From CAWCAW01 sp963793645 (lineage in GTDB: Bacteria; Actinomycetota; Acidimicrobiia; Acidimicrobiales; UBA8190), in the NCBI GenBank assembly GCA_963793645.1, contig CAWCAW010000006.1, positions 620,001 to 684,000 on the forward strand: 64,000 nt of DNA, given 5' to 3'. Under the pieces are notes generated by a model. The model was not told where the DNA came from, searched no databases, and saw only the letters and a list, made by a program, of their open reading frames with translations. Each line of letters starts with the position of its first letter. The first letter of the stretch is position 1. Shown in pieces: positions 44,602 through 55,400 of the stretch. A program made the translations under genes and the position numbers.

Positions 44602-45735
44602 GTGAAACCTCGAAGCATCGGCGCGGTTGTAACCGTCTTGATCGCATTTCTCGCGGCAGCATGCGGGACGTCCTCGACGGCGTCACCAGGGACATCGCAC
44701 GACACGCGCACGTTCCTCCGCCAGTTCACGGCCGTATCCCAACTGGCCTCCACCGTTCCGGCCAACGGGGACGTGAATCCCTACGGAATTGCCCTTGTTT
44801 CGAGCTCGGCGGGCCGGCTGGTGGCCGGTGACACCTTGGTGAGCAATTTCAACGACAAGGCCAACGTCCAAGGAACGGGCACCACCCTCGTCGAGGTGTC
44901 CCCCACCGGCTCCATGCAACTCTTCGCCCAGATCGGTGCTCTTCCCGCCGCCACGACGTGTCCGGGAGGCGTGGGGCTCACCACTGCTCTCGCCATCCTG
45001 CCGGGAGGCTGGGTGGTGGTGGGGAGCCTCCCCACCACAACGGGCGGCGCCCTTCCTGGGCTCGACCCCGCCGGTTGTCTCATCGTCTTGAACGACCAAG
45101 GTGACGTCACCGAGACGATCACCAACAAGAACATCGTCGGCCCTTGGGACCTCGCTGCCACGTCGAGTGCCACATCGGCAACACTCTTCGTATCTAACGC
45201 GCTGGGCGGAAACACCAGCACCGACGACGGGGTGCCGGTGGCAGGCAACTGCACCATCGTCCGCGTCGACCTCGCCCTCAGTCCGACAGCTCCGCCTCAG
45301 CTGACAAGTACAACGGTGATCGGCAGTAACTATCCATGGCGAGCCAACTCCGCCGCCCTGGTGTTGGCCCCGACCGGGCTGGCGCTGGCCGCCAATGGCA
45401 CCCTGTACGTCGACGATTCCCAGACGAACACGATCTCTGCCATCACACAGGCGCAAACGCGCTCCAGTGCGCTGAGCGCCAAGGGGTCGGTCATCTCGTC
45501 CGGCGGCGCCCTCAACGCCCCCTTGGGCATGGCACTGGCTCCCGATGGCAATCTGCTCGTCGTCAACGGGAACAACGGCAACGCCGTGGAGCTCTCCCCG
45601 AGTGGCAAGCAGCTGACCACTCGGGTGCTGGTCAAAAACGGGGCCGGCGATCTCTTCGGTCTGGTGCCGACCCAAACGGGCAACGGCGTCCTTTTCGTCA
45701 ATGACGGAAGCAACGCCCTCGATCTCTACCACTGA
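44602..45735 (+). CDS. secreted NHL/SMP-30-like beta-propeller lipoprotein (copy 2)
   Basis: A 377-residue lipoprotein, VKPRSIGAVVTVLIAFLAAA then C (lipobox AAAC). Its propeller repeats ANGDVNPYGIALVSSSAGRL, GGWVVVGSLPTTTGG, GPWDLAATSSATSATLFVSN, LVLAPTGLALAANGTLYVDD and GNLLVVNGNNGNAVEL match those of the protein at 11787-12923 almost blade for blade. GTG 44602 follows AAAGGTGAGA. It is translationally close to the four-helix membrane protein. Surface-exposed, ligand unknown. Confidence 0.8.
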   Translation: MKPRSIGAVVTVLIAFLAAACGTSSTASPGTSHDTRTFLRQFTAVSQLASTVPANGDVNPYGIALVSSSAGRLVAGDTLVSNFNDKANVQGTGTTLVEVSPTGSMQLFAQIGALPAATTCPGGVGLTTALAILPGGWVVVGSLPTTTGGALPGLDPAGCLIVLNDQGDVTETITNKNIVGPWDLAATSSATSATLFVSNALGGNTSTDDGVPVAGNCTIVRVDLALSPTAPPQLTSTTVIGSNYPWRANSAALVLAPTGLALAANGTLYVDDSQTNTISAITQAQTRSSALSAKGSVISSGGALNAPLGMALAPDGNLLVVNGNNGNAVELSPSGKQLTTRVLVKNGAGDLFGLVPTQTGNGVLFVNDGSNALDLYH

Positions 45736-45771
45736 ATCTCCTCGTAAGACCGTTGCTAACGTTGAAGCACC

Positions 45772-48125
45772 ATGGCGTCTTCAAACGACCGGCTGAATAC
45801 CGTAGCCAGCGCCGTACGCAAGCAGATCGTGACGCGCCTCGAGCAGCTGGGATATTCACCTCGTCAGCTCGAAGAGGTCCAACGATCACTGCGCGCCTGG
45901 CGCTGGGCTCGGACCCGGGCCGTCACCAGCCGTCAACCGCAGCTGGCCAATGGGTACGCACTGGCGTGGGGATCCAATGGGGCGGTCGAAATAGTCCCGA
46001 CCGAAGTGCCCTTGGCCGGTCGCAACGAGGTCACCGTCCTCGTCGAAGCCAGCGCGGTAAGTCCGGGCACCGAAAGGGCCCAATACCTCCGGCTTCCCAA
46101 TACCACCACTGATGGTCCGGGCTATTCGTGTGCGGGAACGGTGGCTGCCGTGGGCCAAGGAGTCAACGGGCTGTCTACCGGCGACGTCGTCGCTGTCACC
46201 GGCGCCGCGCATGGCTCGGTGGTCACGGTCAACCAACGATCGGTCTACCGCGTCCCCCCCGGGGTATCGACCCGGGACGCCGCCCTCATCGAGCTGGGGA
46301 TTATTTGCGAACAAGGGGTGCGGACAACCGCCGTCGGTCCCGGATCCTCGTTCTGCGTGCTCGGGTCCGGACTGATAGGAGCCTTGACGCTTCGACTCGT
46401 GAAAGCGTCGGGGGCGGGCGACGCCGACGTCATCGCTCGTTCGCCCCACAAGGAGCACATCGCCGCCATCGGAGGGGCGCGGCGCTTCTTGGTCGTAAGT
46501 CGCGACGATGCCGACATCGCCAAAAGCGCGTATCCATTCGTCATCGACTCGACCGGGGACCCCGAAGCGATCTTTTTGGCTGTGGACTTGGCCGCTCCGG
46601 GTGGCACCGTGGCGTTGCTCGGATCGCCGCGAGGAGCCACCAGCAGCCTGCCGGTGGATGCCATACGCGCCAAGGCGTTGACGGTCGTCGGTGTCCACGT
46701 GAGCACCTTGAATACCGAAGAAGGATTCGCTCCCGGGGAGCTCCGACGCCGGTGCGGTGAACAGTTCCTGGCCACGTTGGCCTCCGGGGACATCGAAGTC
46801 GACGATCTGCTCGGCGCCGCTTTCGATCCCCGCGAGGCCGTGCTGTTCTATCGAGCTCTGGCTAAAGACCCGGCCATGGTCGGTGCCCACTTCAACTGGA
46901 CGATGCTGCCGCTCGACGACCGCATGCGACGAGGTTTCGTGCTCGCACCACCGGACGTCACCGCCCGCGGTGTCGATCCCGTTCGCCAACGGCTCCGCCC
47001 GCGCCTGGGACAGGCGGGCTCGCGCAATAGTGCATCGCTGTTCACGCTGGGGGATGTCTTCGCCGGCGCCGAAGGCAAACTTCGCGTCGGCATGCTCGGA
47101 TGCGGGGAGATCGGGCTGACCAATGCCCGGGCCGTGGCCATCGCGCCCAACGCGGCGTTGGTTGCTTGCTACGACCCGACGCCCCGTCTGGCCACCGGCG
47201 TGGCCGACACCTATCAGGCGGAGGTGGCCGCCAGCGCCGAGGAACTGGTCTCACGCGCCGATATCGACGCTGTATTCATCTCGGTACCGCATCACCTGCA
47301 CGCCCCACTGGCCGAGCTGGCCATCGCCGCCGGCCGCCATGTCATCGTGGAGAAGCCGCTCGCGGATGATCTGCCGGCGGCCGCTCGGATCGTCGCCGCC
47401 GCTCGGTCGGCTCAGGTGGCGGTGTCGATTTGCTTCCCTCACCGCTATGAACCGGGGGCGCTGGTGGCCAAAGGGCTGATCGACGCCGGCGTGCTCGGTG
47501 AACTCGGCGGAAGCTTCATCCGACTGCAGTTGGACAAGACGCCGGCGTACTGGCTCGGTGGCTACTCCGGTCGGGCCACCTCGGATTGGCGGAGCTCACG
47601 GGCACGCGCCGGGGGCGGCGTGCTGATCATGAATCTGACCCACCACATCGACCTGCTGCGTCACTTCGTCGGCCTCGAGGTGCAAGACGTCGCCGCGCTC
47701 CTCGGGTCCACCGACGAGGAGCGCGAGGTCGAGGACGCTGTCACCGTCGCCCTGCGCTATGTCAACGGTGGCATCGGTTCGATCGTCGGAGGATCGGCGG
47801 TCCGAGGTGAGATGAGCGAGGAGCTCCGGGTGTGGGGCCACGACGGCCATGTCGTGCTCTACCCCCGTCCGAGCGTCTTTACGCTGCGCGCCGTACCCGG
47901 GCTCCGCACGGATCGGTGGCACGACTTCGGCCCTCTCCCCGCCTACAGCGCCCGGGCCCTGTATGTCAGTCGACTGGCCAGCGCGTGCTGGCCCAAGGCC
48001 GCCCCCCCGAGGTGAGCGGTGAGGACGGCCTGGCCGTACAGGCCGTGGTAGCGGCTGCCTACGGTTCTATGGACACGGGGCACTACGTGAAACCGGGAGA
48101 TCTGCTCCAAGAGGTGGCCCGATGA
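45772..48125 (+). CDS. bi-domain oxidoreductase (MDR dehydrogenase plus Gfo/Idh/MocA), frameshifted
   Basis: About 784 residues when joined. N-terminal residues 1-400 are a zinc-type medium-chain dehydrogenase (NEVTVLVEASAVSPGTERAQ, GYSCAGTVAAVGQGVNGLSTGD, CVLGSGLIGALTL). Residues 430-780 are a Gfo/Idh/MocA-type unit (VGMLGCGEIGLTNARAVA, GRHVIVEKPLADDL, GGVLIMNLTHHIDLLRHFVG). The main frame ends early at 48015; one missing base near 47981-47985 restores ASAVLAQGRPPEVSGEDGLA and the true end at 48125. Such fusions occur in surface-polysaccharide loci and act on nucleotide or sugar acids. It overlaps the next gene by ATGA. Confidence 0.85.
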
Positions 48126-48803
48126 GAATCACGGCGCTGTGGTCGAGGGACGCCACCGTGGTCTTCGACTTCGAGCTCGATAGTGGCATGGTGGCCTTCG
48201 TCGATCGAGAGTGGTCGTTGAGGGGGGAATCGGTTCCGGCTTTGCTCGTGGGGAGGGAGGAAGTGGCGTGGTGGGACGGCTCCGCCGTTGGCGATCACCA
48301 GGCCCTCCCCGCCACCATTGCGCTCGATGCACAACAGGTGGCGTCGGGCATCATCGCGGCTATCGCTGTCCACGGCTGTCGCCGCCGTGGCCGAGGCGGC
48401 CCGCGCCGGCGCCGCTGTCACCGGGTCAGGCGTGGTCGCATCCAGCATTGGCGCGTGCATAGGTAGCCCGCCGATTGCATGGGACGACGCAAACCATCTC
48501 GACGGCTCTCATCTGCCGGCGGCATTGGACACGACCGGTTCGTCCGAAGAGATCATGGCCTTGGCGGCTCGCCTGGGCGACCTCGCCACCCTGGTGCTGG
48601 CCGGCCCTCAAACCCCATCTTCAGGGCCGGTCGACCTGTACGGCGACGTGCACCGCCGTGGCTTGCGCGTGGTTGGTGTGCCACCTCTGCCGGTCGGTGT
48701 GTCGCCCGGGGAGGTGCACATAAGCCCAGCACAACGGACCATTTCAGGCCGGTCGACAGATTCCGCATTGTGGTACCGACTGGAGAGTCCGGGCGACCGG
48801 TAA
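48122..48803 (+). CDS. degenerate MDR dehydrogenase-like protein, frameshifted
   Basis: About 226 residues if joined. Frame 1 starts MRITALWSRDATVVFDFELD and ends ALDAQQVASGIIAAI. The continuing frame reads STAVAAVAEAARAGAAVTGS, then PAALDTTGSSEEIMALAARL and DLYGDVHRRGLRVVGVPPLP. The latter resemble the nucleotide-binding half of zinc-type dehydrogenases ('VDTTGxPxAI...VDLYxDVHRRGLxVVG'), but no catalytic zinc domain is present. The break, near 48361-48372, equals one extra base. It is coupled to the bi-domain oxidoreductase, of which it may be a truncated paralogue or subunit. Function inferred from weak similarity only. Confidence 0.55.
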
Positions 48804-51311
48804 TCAGTCCCCCCGCACCGCCGTGGCCACCGAGGTGCGTGCCGCCATGACGCCGGGGATGAGACTGACGAGGTTGCCGAGCACAAGGGCCCCGAGCGCG
48901 ATGAGCACGACGGTGGACAGCGAGACGGCCGGTGCCGGCACGGCGTGGATCTCATCGGCAAAGAGGTCCCACAGATACCGGCCCAACGCGATGCCAAGTG
49001 GGATCCCCACAACGGCGCCGATAGCAACGGCGGCGGTGGCCTGACATGCCACCACCGCCACCAACTGACGCGACGTGAACCCGAGCGTCTTCAACAGGGC
49101 CAGGTCCCGACGCCGGCGCCGTACGGAGGCGAGGAGTGTCAGACCGAGCCCGGCCATGGCACCCAATGCCAGTGCTCCACCGAGTATGGCCGGGGTGGCG
49201 CCGAGCGTCTTGTAGTTGACGATCTCGGCGGGGTGCTCCACGGCGTCAACAACGACACCGTCGTTGGCCTGGTTGCTCGTGGCCGCCGCGATGCGCTGAA
49301 GTCTTCGCAGCGCCGGTCCGGCCTCGGTTCCCTGCTTCAGGCGCACGAACACGGCGGCCGGGCCAGGGGGGGCGTCGGCAGCACCACCGTCGCGAATCGG
49401 AGCCGGGATGGCCGAGTCCGCCACGACAGCGCCGGTCCCCATCTCGAGGTGCACCTGGGTGCCTTGACCGATGGTGGGCAGCGTGGCCGTACCGACGATA
49501 CGAAGAGTTCGTCTGACGGCCACGTTCCCGGTCCGGGAAGTCAAGGTCACCGTTTGCCCTATCTGTTTGTGCAGAGCCGCCAGGGTCACGGCGCCGACCA
49601 CGATCTGATCGCCGCCTTGAAGCGAGTGGCCTTGGAGCGTTGGTGCTGTGACCGTTGCCCCGGGTCGTTCGCCGATGTCGGGCACGATCTGACCGTCGAT
49701 GGTGGGTGTGTCGAAGTAAGCCCCACTCCAGGCGGCCACGTCATGGTCCGCGTGCAACAGCGGCCCGATCTGTGCGCTCGGAATGCTGCCCGATCCGAAC
49801 TCGACGGCGAGCTCATACGTCCAGTTCCAGCCGTAGAGACGTGGCTGGGACACCAAGGAGTTCAAACTGGCGCCAAATATGACGGCCGACATCACGACGA
49901 CCAGAGCGAGGACGGACCCCAAGATCACCGACCGCACCGGCACGGGGTCCACGGCCCGGCCCGGTTGGATGGCGAAGCGCACCCCCACGGCGGCCGGAGC
50001 GGGAAGCCCTGCCGCCATCGCTCCCACCACGCCTGGAGATCCATCGCGGGTGCCTTTCGCGGCGCGCGTCGCCACCCGGCTGGGCTCGAGGCGAATGGCA
50101 AAGACAATAGACAACGCCACCAGCACGACGATCAGCCCAGCCGCACCCAAGCCGAGCACGGTCCAATCAAAAGAGACACCCGGCGTCGGGTTATAGGGCC
50201 GGACTGGTCCCAAGGGCGCTAACGGGGAAAGGGCCACCGCCACCGCCACGGCGCCGACCACACCGATCGCGATAGCGGCCACAATGCCGAGCAGTCCGTC
50301 CACCGCCGTCATGGCGGGATCGGCACCAAGCGCTCGCATGGTGTTGGTGTCCACCAGCCCGAAGCGCAACTGACGGCCGATGAGCTGGCCGGCGACCACC
50401 AACGCGGCCAGAGCGACGATCACACCGAAGCCGCCCAGCGCGATCGACTCAGGCCGGACGGCCCGTTCGGCTTTGCCAATTTCTCCCGACAGGGTCGTGA
50501 ACGGAGTACTCCCCGGTGGCGTGATCCGGTAAATGTCGGCCCGCACCTGGGCCACCGCCGCACTGCCGCCGCTGACGGCCACTTCGCTTTCGGTGAAGTC
50601 GACGCAGCACCGTATGAATGGCGCTGTGAACGCGGAGGTAAATGCGATGTTGCCGTTGGAACGGTCGATGTCGTCTTCCACCAGGTCCTGTGGTTGCAAG
50701 ATGATCCCCACCAAGGTGGCCCTGACGCGCCCCACCGGAGCCACGCCCGGGCTCCCGAAGTCGGGGAGCTCCTCCTGCGCATTGGAGTAAATCCCGAAGG
50801 TGAGCGTCTCGCCGATGTGCAGATGGAGTTTCTGCACGGCGGCCTCGTCAGCAATGAACGCGTGGGGCCCAACCGTCGGCTTGGGAAACCGCCCAGCGGT
50901 GAGGGTCAGCCTGTTGCTGTAGCTCTCCTTGTCGTTCAGAGCCCCGATGAACGTCATCCCGAAATCGGTCACGATGTCCTTGATGGTGCCGTTGCCAGCC
51001 AGCGGAAACGCATCGATGCCGACGATGCTGCCCACCGAGGTGACATGGGGAAGGCTTTCGATCTTGGCGATGGTGGCCGAGCTGTATCCCTGCAAGGTGT
51101 ACGGGGGCACATACTCAGCACTGGCTCCTGAGAGTTGCGGCGCATGCACGCTCGCCAGGTACTGCGGGAACGACGACTGGGTGCGACGCGCCGCGGCCAC
51201 CGAGCCCATGGCCAAACCACCGAGTAAGGCGATGAGGAGGGCCAGGGAGATGTACGCGCCGCGTCGTCGGGCGAAGGTGGCGCCGAAGCGAAAGCGCGCC
51301 ACACTCCACAT
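48804..51311 (-). CDS. large FtsX-like ABC permease
   Basis: An 835-residue membrane protein in two halves. An N-terminal helix (AYISLALLIALLGGLAMGSV) leads to a large exterior domain (residues about 45-300), then FtsX helices (GGFGVIVALAALVVAGQLIG onward). A second exterior domain follows, then the FtsX C-terminal motif LLASVRRRRRDLALLKTLGFTSRQL and the last helices. The start is the ATG at 51311; a GTG four codons earlier, closer to a GGGGGGA ribosome-binding site, is also good. No ATPase is adjacent, so it must use one encoded elsewhere. It converges with the dehydrogenase-like gene and is upstream-adjacent to the TetR gene. Confidence 0.85.
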   Translation of the reverse strand: MWSVARFRFGATFARRRGAYISLALLIALLGGLAMGSVAAARRTQSSFPQYLASVHAPQLSGASAEYVPPYTLQGYSSATIAKIESLPHVTSVGSIVGIDAFPLAGNGTIKDIVTDFGMTFIGALNDKESYSNRLTLTAGRFPKPTVGPHAFIADEAAVQKLHLHIGETLTFGIYSNAQEELPDFGSPGVAPVGRVRATLVGIILQPQDLVEDDIDRSNGNIAFTSAFTAPFIRCCVDFTESEVAVSGGSAAVAQVRADIYRITPPGSTPFTTLSGEIGKAERAVRPESIALGGFGVIVALAALVVAGQLIGRQLRFGLVDTNTMRALGADPAMTAVDGLLGIVAAIAIGVVGAVAVAVALSPLAPLGPVRPYNPTPGVSFDWTVLGLGAAGLIVVLVALSIVFAIRLEPSRVATRAAKGTRDGSPGVVGAMAAGLPAPAAVGVRFAIQPGRAVDPVPVRSVILGSVLALVVVMSAVIFGASLNSLVSQPRLYGWNWTYELAVEFGSGSIPSAQIGPLLHADHDVAAWSGAYFDTPTIDGQIVPDIGERPGATVTAPTLQGHSLQGGDQIVVGAVTLAALHKQIGQTVTLTSRTGNVAVRRTLRIVGTATLPTIGQGTQVHLEMGTGAVVADSAIPAPIRDGGAADAPPGPAAVFVRLKQGTEAGPALRRLQRIAAATSNQANDGVVVDAVEHPAEIVNYKTLGATPAILGGALALGAMAGLGLTLLASVRRRRRDLALLKTLGFTSRQLVAVVACQATAAVAIGAVVGIPLGIALGRYLWDLFADEIHAVPAPAVSLSTVVLIALGALVLGNLVSLIPGVMAARTSVATAVRGD

Positions 51312-51590
51312 GGTTCCGGTCACCGCTTTCCCCCCGAACACCCCTTGTCCATCGACCCACCAGGCTCGCGGCCCACGCATTGGCCCCGTTCTAGAGCGAT
51401 TGTGACGGAGTTCGCACGGCGTTCCAAGGGAGGCACCCGGCGTCCGGACCTCGTGCCAACACCCCTTATGGATCCACACCTTCCGCTGGGCAACGGACCC
51501 GGCAAATGAACTCCCGCCAGGGCACCGAGCACGTCAGACGGGCAGGTCGAACACCAAGTTCACAGCGCGACGCCGTGCGTGCCTCTGTCG

Positions 51591-52169
51591 TCAGACAGGC
51601 GCCAGGCAGTCGATCAACGCCTCGATGACACCGATGGTGTCAGTGAGATCTTCGCCGGAAAGGGATTGGTACGTGGCCAGCTCGAAGACCTCGGTGAGCA
51701 GACGGGCCGACGCCTCGGGATCACAAGGGGCGATCTCGCCGCGATCGATGCCCTCGATGAGCAAACCGCCGATCAGAGCCACCCCCCAGTCCCAGGCGTC
51801 GCCGCCGGAAACTCGGAGGGCGGGATCGACGAAGCCTTGTCGCAAGAAGTCGGCCTGAGTGCCGAGGTCGGCAAGAGCACCGAAGTAGGCGGCAATGGCC
51901 TGCCGGAATTTAGTGATCATGTCGATCTCCGGGTTCCACAGGCTCTGCACGCGCTCGGCCACCGAACCCCACAGCTCCTGTTGGAGGTCGGAGGCGACAT
52001 CCCCCTTGCTGGCGAAGTAGTAGTAAAACGCTCCCCTCGTCGTGCCGGCCCGTTCCACGATGTGGTCGACTCCGGTCGCTGCGAAGCCCCTGTCGGCGAA
52101 CGCATCACCCGCTGCCTCCAGGAGACGCTCTCGCGTCGTGGTGACCCTTGGCGTCCGGCGAGCCAACAC
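51591..52169 (-). CDS. TetR-family transcriptional regulator
   Basis: A 192-residue regulator. The HTH is in residues 10-58: RERLLEAAGDAFADRGFAAT then GVDHIVERAGTTRGAFYYYFASKGD, the classical TetR recognition stretch. The C-terminal ligand domain (from about 70) is helix-rich with FLRQGFVDPALRVSGG. Start at the GTG at 52169. It precedes the large FtsX permease gene on the same strand by 279 bases and probably controls it. Two palindromes upstream are candidate operators. Confidence 0.9.
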   Translation of the reverse strand: MLARRTPRVTTTRERLLEAAGDAFADRGFAATGVDHIVERAGTTRGAFYYYFASKGDVASDLQQELWGSVAERVQSLWNPEIDMITKFRQAIAAYFGALADLGTQADFLRQGFVDPALRVSGGDAWDWGVALIGGLLIEGIDRGEIAPCDPEASARLLTEVFELATYQSLSGEDLTDTIGVIEALIDCLAPV

Positions 52170-52236
52170 AATCCCCCTCTGTCGCTGTTGCGAACAACGG
52201 CGTTCGACCGGCCCAATCTAAAAAGGCCTGCTTCGA

Positions 52237-52265
52237 AAAATACATGTCAAGAGGGTTGTTAACAA
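52237..52265 (-). promoter_or_regulatory. promoter candidate for the TetR gene with palindrome over -35
   Basis: On the minus strand TTGTTA (52265-52260) and TATTTT (52242-52237) are spaced 17 bases, about 68 bases upstream of the GTG at 52169. The -35 is part of a perfect 10-bp palindrome, TTGTTAACAA (52256-52265). Binding there would block RNA polymerase, fitting autorepression. Confidence 0.5.
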
Positions 52266-52277
52266 TGGGTTAACGCT

Positions 52278-52297
52278 GGATCGACCCGGGTCGATCC
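52278..52297. promoter_or_regulatory. perfect 20-bp palindrome upstream of the TetR gene
   Basis: GGATCGACCC followed directly by GGGTCGATCC, perfect over 20 bp with no spacer. It lies 12 bases beyond the TTGTTAACAA palindrome and about 110 bases upstream of the TetR start. Plausible operator; it could also be a protein-binding site unrelated to TetR. Confidence 0.5.
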
Positions 52298-52370
52298 CTT
52301 GCGCTCGCAAACACCTCCGGATCAGACCTGGTCTGGCCCGGTATTCGACGCCAGGCTCACGACGCGAAAA

Positions 52371-52402
52371 GACGGTCAGCCCGGGGCATTGGGCTGACCG
52401 TC
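52371..52402 (-). terminator. rho-independent terminator of the giant gene
   Basis: GACGGTCAGCCC and GGGCTGACCGTC, perfect 12-bp stem with an 8-base loop. Read on the minus strand the stem is followed by TTTT. It lies 32 bases after the stop of the giant secreted-protein gene. Confidence 0.9.
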
Positions 52403-52434
52403 TCTCGCTAGCTGAGACTGCTGGGGTAAAGCAG

Positions 52435-55400
52435 TTACGGAGCGATGACCAACGTGAACACCTTCGATGCCCGCTCGTGCTGGCTCTTGCGCCGACCTGT
52501 GGAGTCCGTCACCCGGATGGTGAAGGTGAAGGTCCCGCTGCTCTTGGGCGTCCCGGCCAGTACGCCGGTCGTCTTGTTGAGCGCCAGGCCCCGGGGCAGG
52601 CGGGTGTGCGTCCACTTGTACGGCGGGGTTCCCCCGCGTGCGCTCAAGGTGAAGGAGTAGGCCGTACCCTTGGTCGCACCCGGCAGTGACGTCGTGGCGA
52701 TCGCCACCGGTCCTTGGACGTAGAAGCACTCGTCGATGGACGTGTCCGAGCTTGCCTTGTAGTTGGTGTCGCCCGAGTAGTACCCGGCCAAGCACCAGTA
52801 GCCGGACGCACTCGGTGTGAAGGGCCCCGACGTCGCCGTGGCGGTGTTATGAGCACCGGCGCTGACGTTGATCGGACTCCCCACCTGGGTGGCCTTCGAG
52901 GTACACGGCGTGCTCGTTGCGTCTGGCCCGCAGGCGTAGAAGGTCACGGTCCCGGTGGGGCTACCACCCGACGCGTTGCCCGTCACCGTCGCAAGATCGG
53001 TGTTGGCCTGTCCAAGTTGGATAGTCGCGTCCGACGGGTCCGTCTGGTTGGACGTCGTGGCCGCGGTGATTTGGTAGCACTCGTTGGTCCCGGTGTCCGA
53101 GCTGGCGGCGTAGTTCCCTCCGCCCGAGTAGTAGCCGGCGAAGCACCAGTACCCGGTCGAGGTCGCCGTGAACTCCGTCGAACTGGCCACGGCGGTGTTG
53201 GCGCCGTGAGCTGTGATCGACACAGGACTGCCGACCTGGTGGGCCTTCGAGGTGCAGGCCGTCGGGGTTGGCGTCGGACCGCACTCGTAGAACGTCACCG
53301 TGCCAGCCGTCGGGCTGCCATAGACACTGTTTCCCGTGATGGTGGCGGCGTCGCTGTCGGGTCCACCGAGCGCTGAGGTCGAACTCGTGGCCGCCGTCGT
53401 CGTCGATGTGTAGGTGGACGGCACGATCACGGGGTTCGACGCACTGGAGAGGATATCGCCCAGGAAGCTGGCCGTTCCGCTCGCTGTGGCCATGTCGGTC
53501 ACCATGCCGTTGGTCACATCGGACTCGGTAACCGTGTACGCGCCCGTGCAGGTCTCATGGGCGTTGGGGCCCAGAGACGATTGCGGACACCCGTTCGGGT
53601 TGGCCGTGACGGCAGCGCCCAGGCTGTCGGACACGCTCACACCCGTGACGGTCGTCGTACCCGTGTTGGTGACCACGTAGCTGTAGGAGATGGTGTCTCC
53701 GGCAGCACCGTAGTTCGCCGTGCTCGTCGACTTGACGATGCTCAAACCCTTGGTGGCGTTGGCGGCGTACACCGTGTACGACTCCGCTCCCGAGCTGACG
53801 TGGCCTTGGGAACTGGTCCCCGTGGCCGTCGCCGTGTCGGTCACCGATCCGTTGTCCACGTCGGTCTGGCTGACGGTGTAGCTCCCCGAACACGTCGTCG
53901 AGTTGGTCGGTGTCAGCGTCGTGGCGACGCAGCCGATGGTATGACTCTCACCGTCCACCAGGTTGTCGGCGACAGAGATTCCGTTCACGGTAGTGGAGCC
54001 GGTGTCGGTGACCGTGTAGGTGAACGGAACGGTATCGCCGACGGCCCCGTAGACAGGCGGGTCGATGTTGAGGCTGAGGCTCGAAGTGGCATCCGAGGCC
54101 GGCACCGTGACCGTGGAGGTCAGCGGCGTCGACGATTCGACATTGCCATTGAGCGAGGACGTCCCGCTGGCCGTGGCTGTGTCGGTCACCGATCCGTTGT
54201 CGACGTCGGCCTGGGTCACTGTGTAGGTGCCGGTGAACGTGGCCGACTGACCCGGAGCCAGGCTGGCGCTATGGCCCGAGCATGTGCCGGACGGGTTCGA
54301 CCGGCTCACGCATGTCGGCCCACTCGTAAGCGACCCAGCCGGGGCACTCAGGACGTCGGCGACAGCAACACCGTTCACCGTTTCCGTGCCCGAGTTGGTC
54401 ACCACATAGGTGTAGGTGATCGTGTCGCCGGCCTCGGCATAGCCCTCGTCCGAGTAGTGCGTCGTCGCCGACTTTACGAGGCCCAGCGTCGTGTTGGCGT
54501 CAGAGGCGCTGACCGTGGCGATGGACATCGACGTCGGCGTCGATGTCACGACACCGCTGTCAGATGATGAGCCGCTGGCCGTGGCCGAGTCGGACACCGA
54601 GCCGTTGTCGACGTCGGCCTGGGTCACCGTGTAGGTGCCGGTGAAGGTCGCCGTCTGCCCTGGGGCCACCGTTGCGCTGCTTCCCGAGCATGTGCCGTTC
54701 GGAGAGGACAGGCTCACACACGTCGGCCCGCTCGTGAGGGCTCCGGCTGGCGCCGACGGCGTGTCGGTGACGCCTGCACCTGTGATCGTCTCGGTGCCCG
54801 TGTTGGTCACCGCGAAGGTGTAGGTGATGGTGTCACCCGCTTTGGCGTATCCGTTGTCCGAGTAGCTCGTTACCGCCGACTTCACCAGGTTCAGGCCGGC
54901 GGTGGCGTCCGTAGCGGAAACCGTGGCGCTCTCCTGTGGCGAGTGGATGATGTGGCTATTGGTGTCGGTCCCGCTGGCATTGGCCGTGTCAGACACCGAA
55001 CCGTTGTCGATGTCAGCCTGGGTAACCGTGTAGGTGGCCGTGAAGGTGGCCGACTCGCCTGGGTCCAGGCTGACGCTGTTCGCTGAGCACGTGCCGGACG
55101 GGCTGGCCGTGGTCTCACACGTCGGACCGCTCGTGAGCGACCCGGCGGGAGCGGTCTGGGTGTCGTTGATGCCGACACCGTTGATCGTCCTTGTGCCGGT
55201 GTTGGTAGCCACGAAGGTATACGTGACGACGTCACCGACAGTTCCATAGCCGTTGTCCGTGTAGGTGGTGGCGGCCGACTTCGTGAGACTCAGGCTGGAG
55301 CCCGCGAATGTGGCGAACACCACCGTCGGCGGACTCGAGGACGGCGAGGTCACCGATCCGCTGAGCGAAGACGTGCCGCTGGCGGTGGCCGAGTCGGTCA

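Noticed and set aside
52435..52720. Sortase (LPXTG) or membrane anchoring of the giant protein
   Set aside because: The C-terminus ends in a putative-Ig strand. No LPXTG-like motif, hydrophobic helix or basic tail is present.
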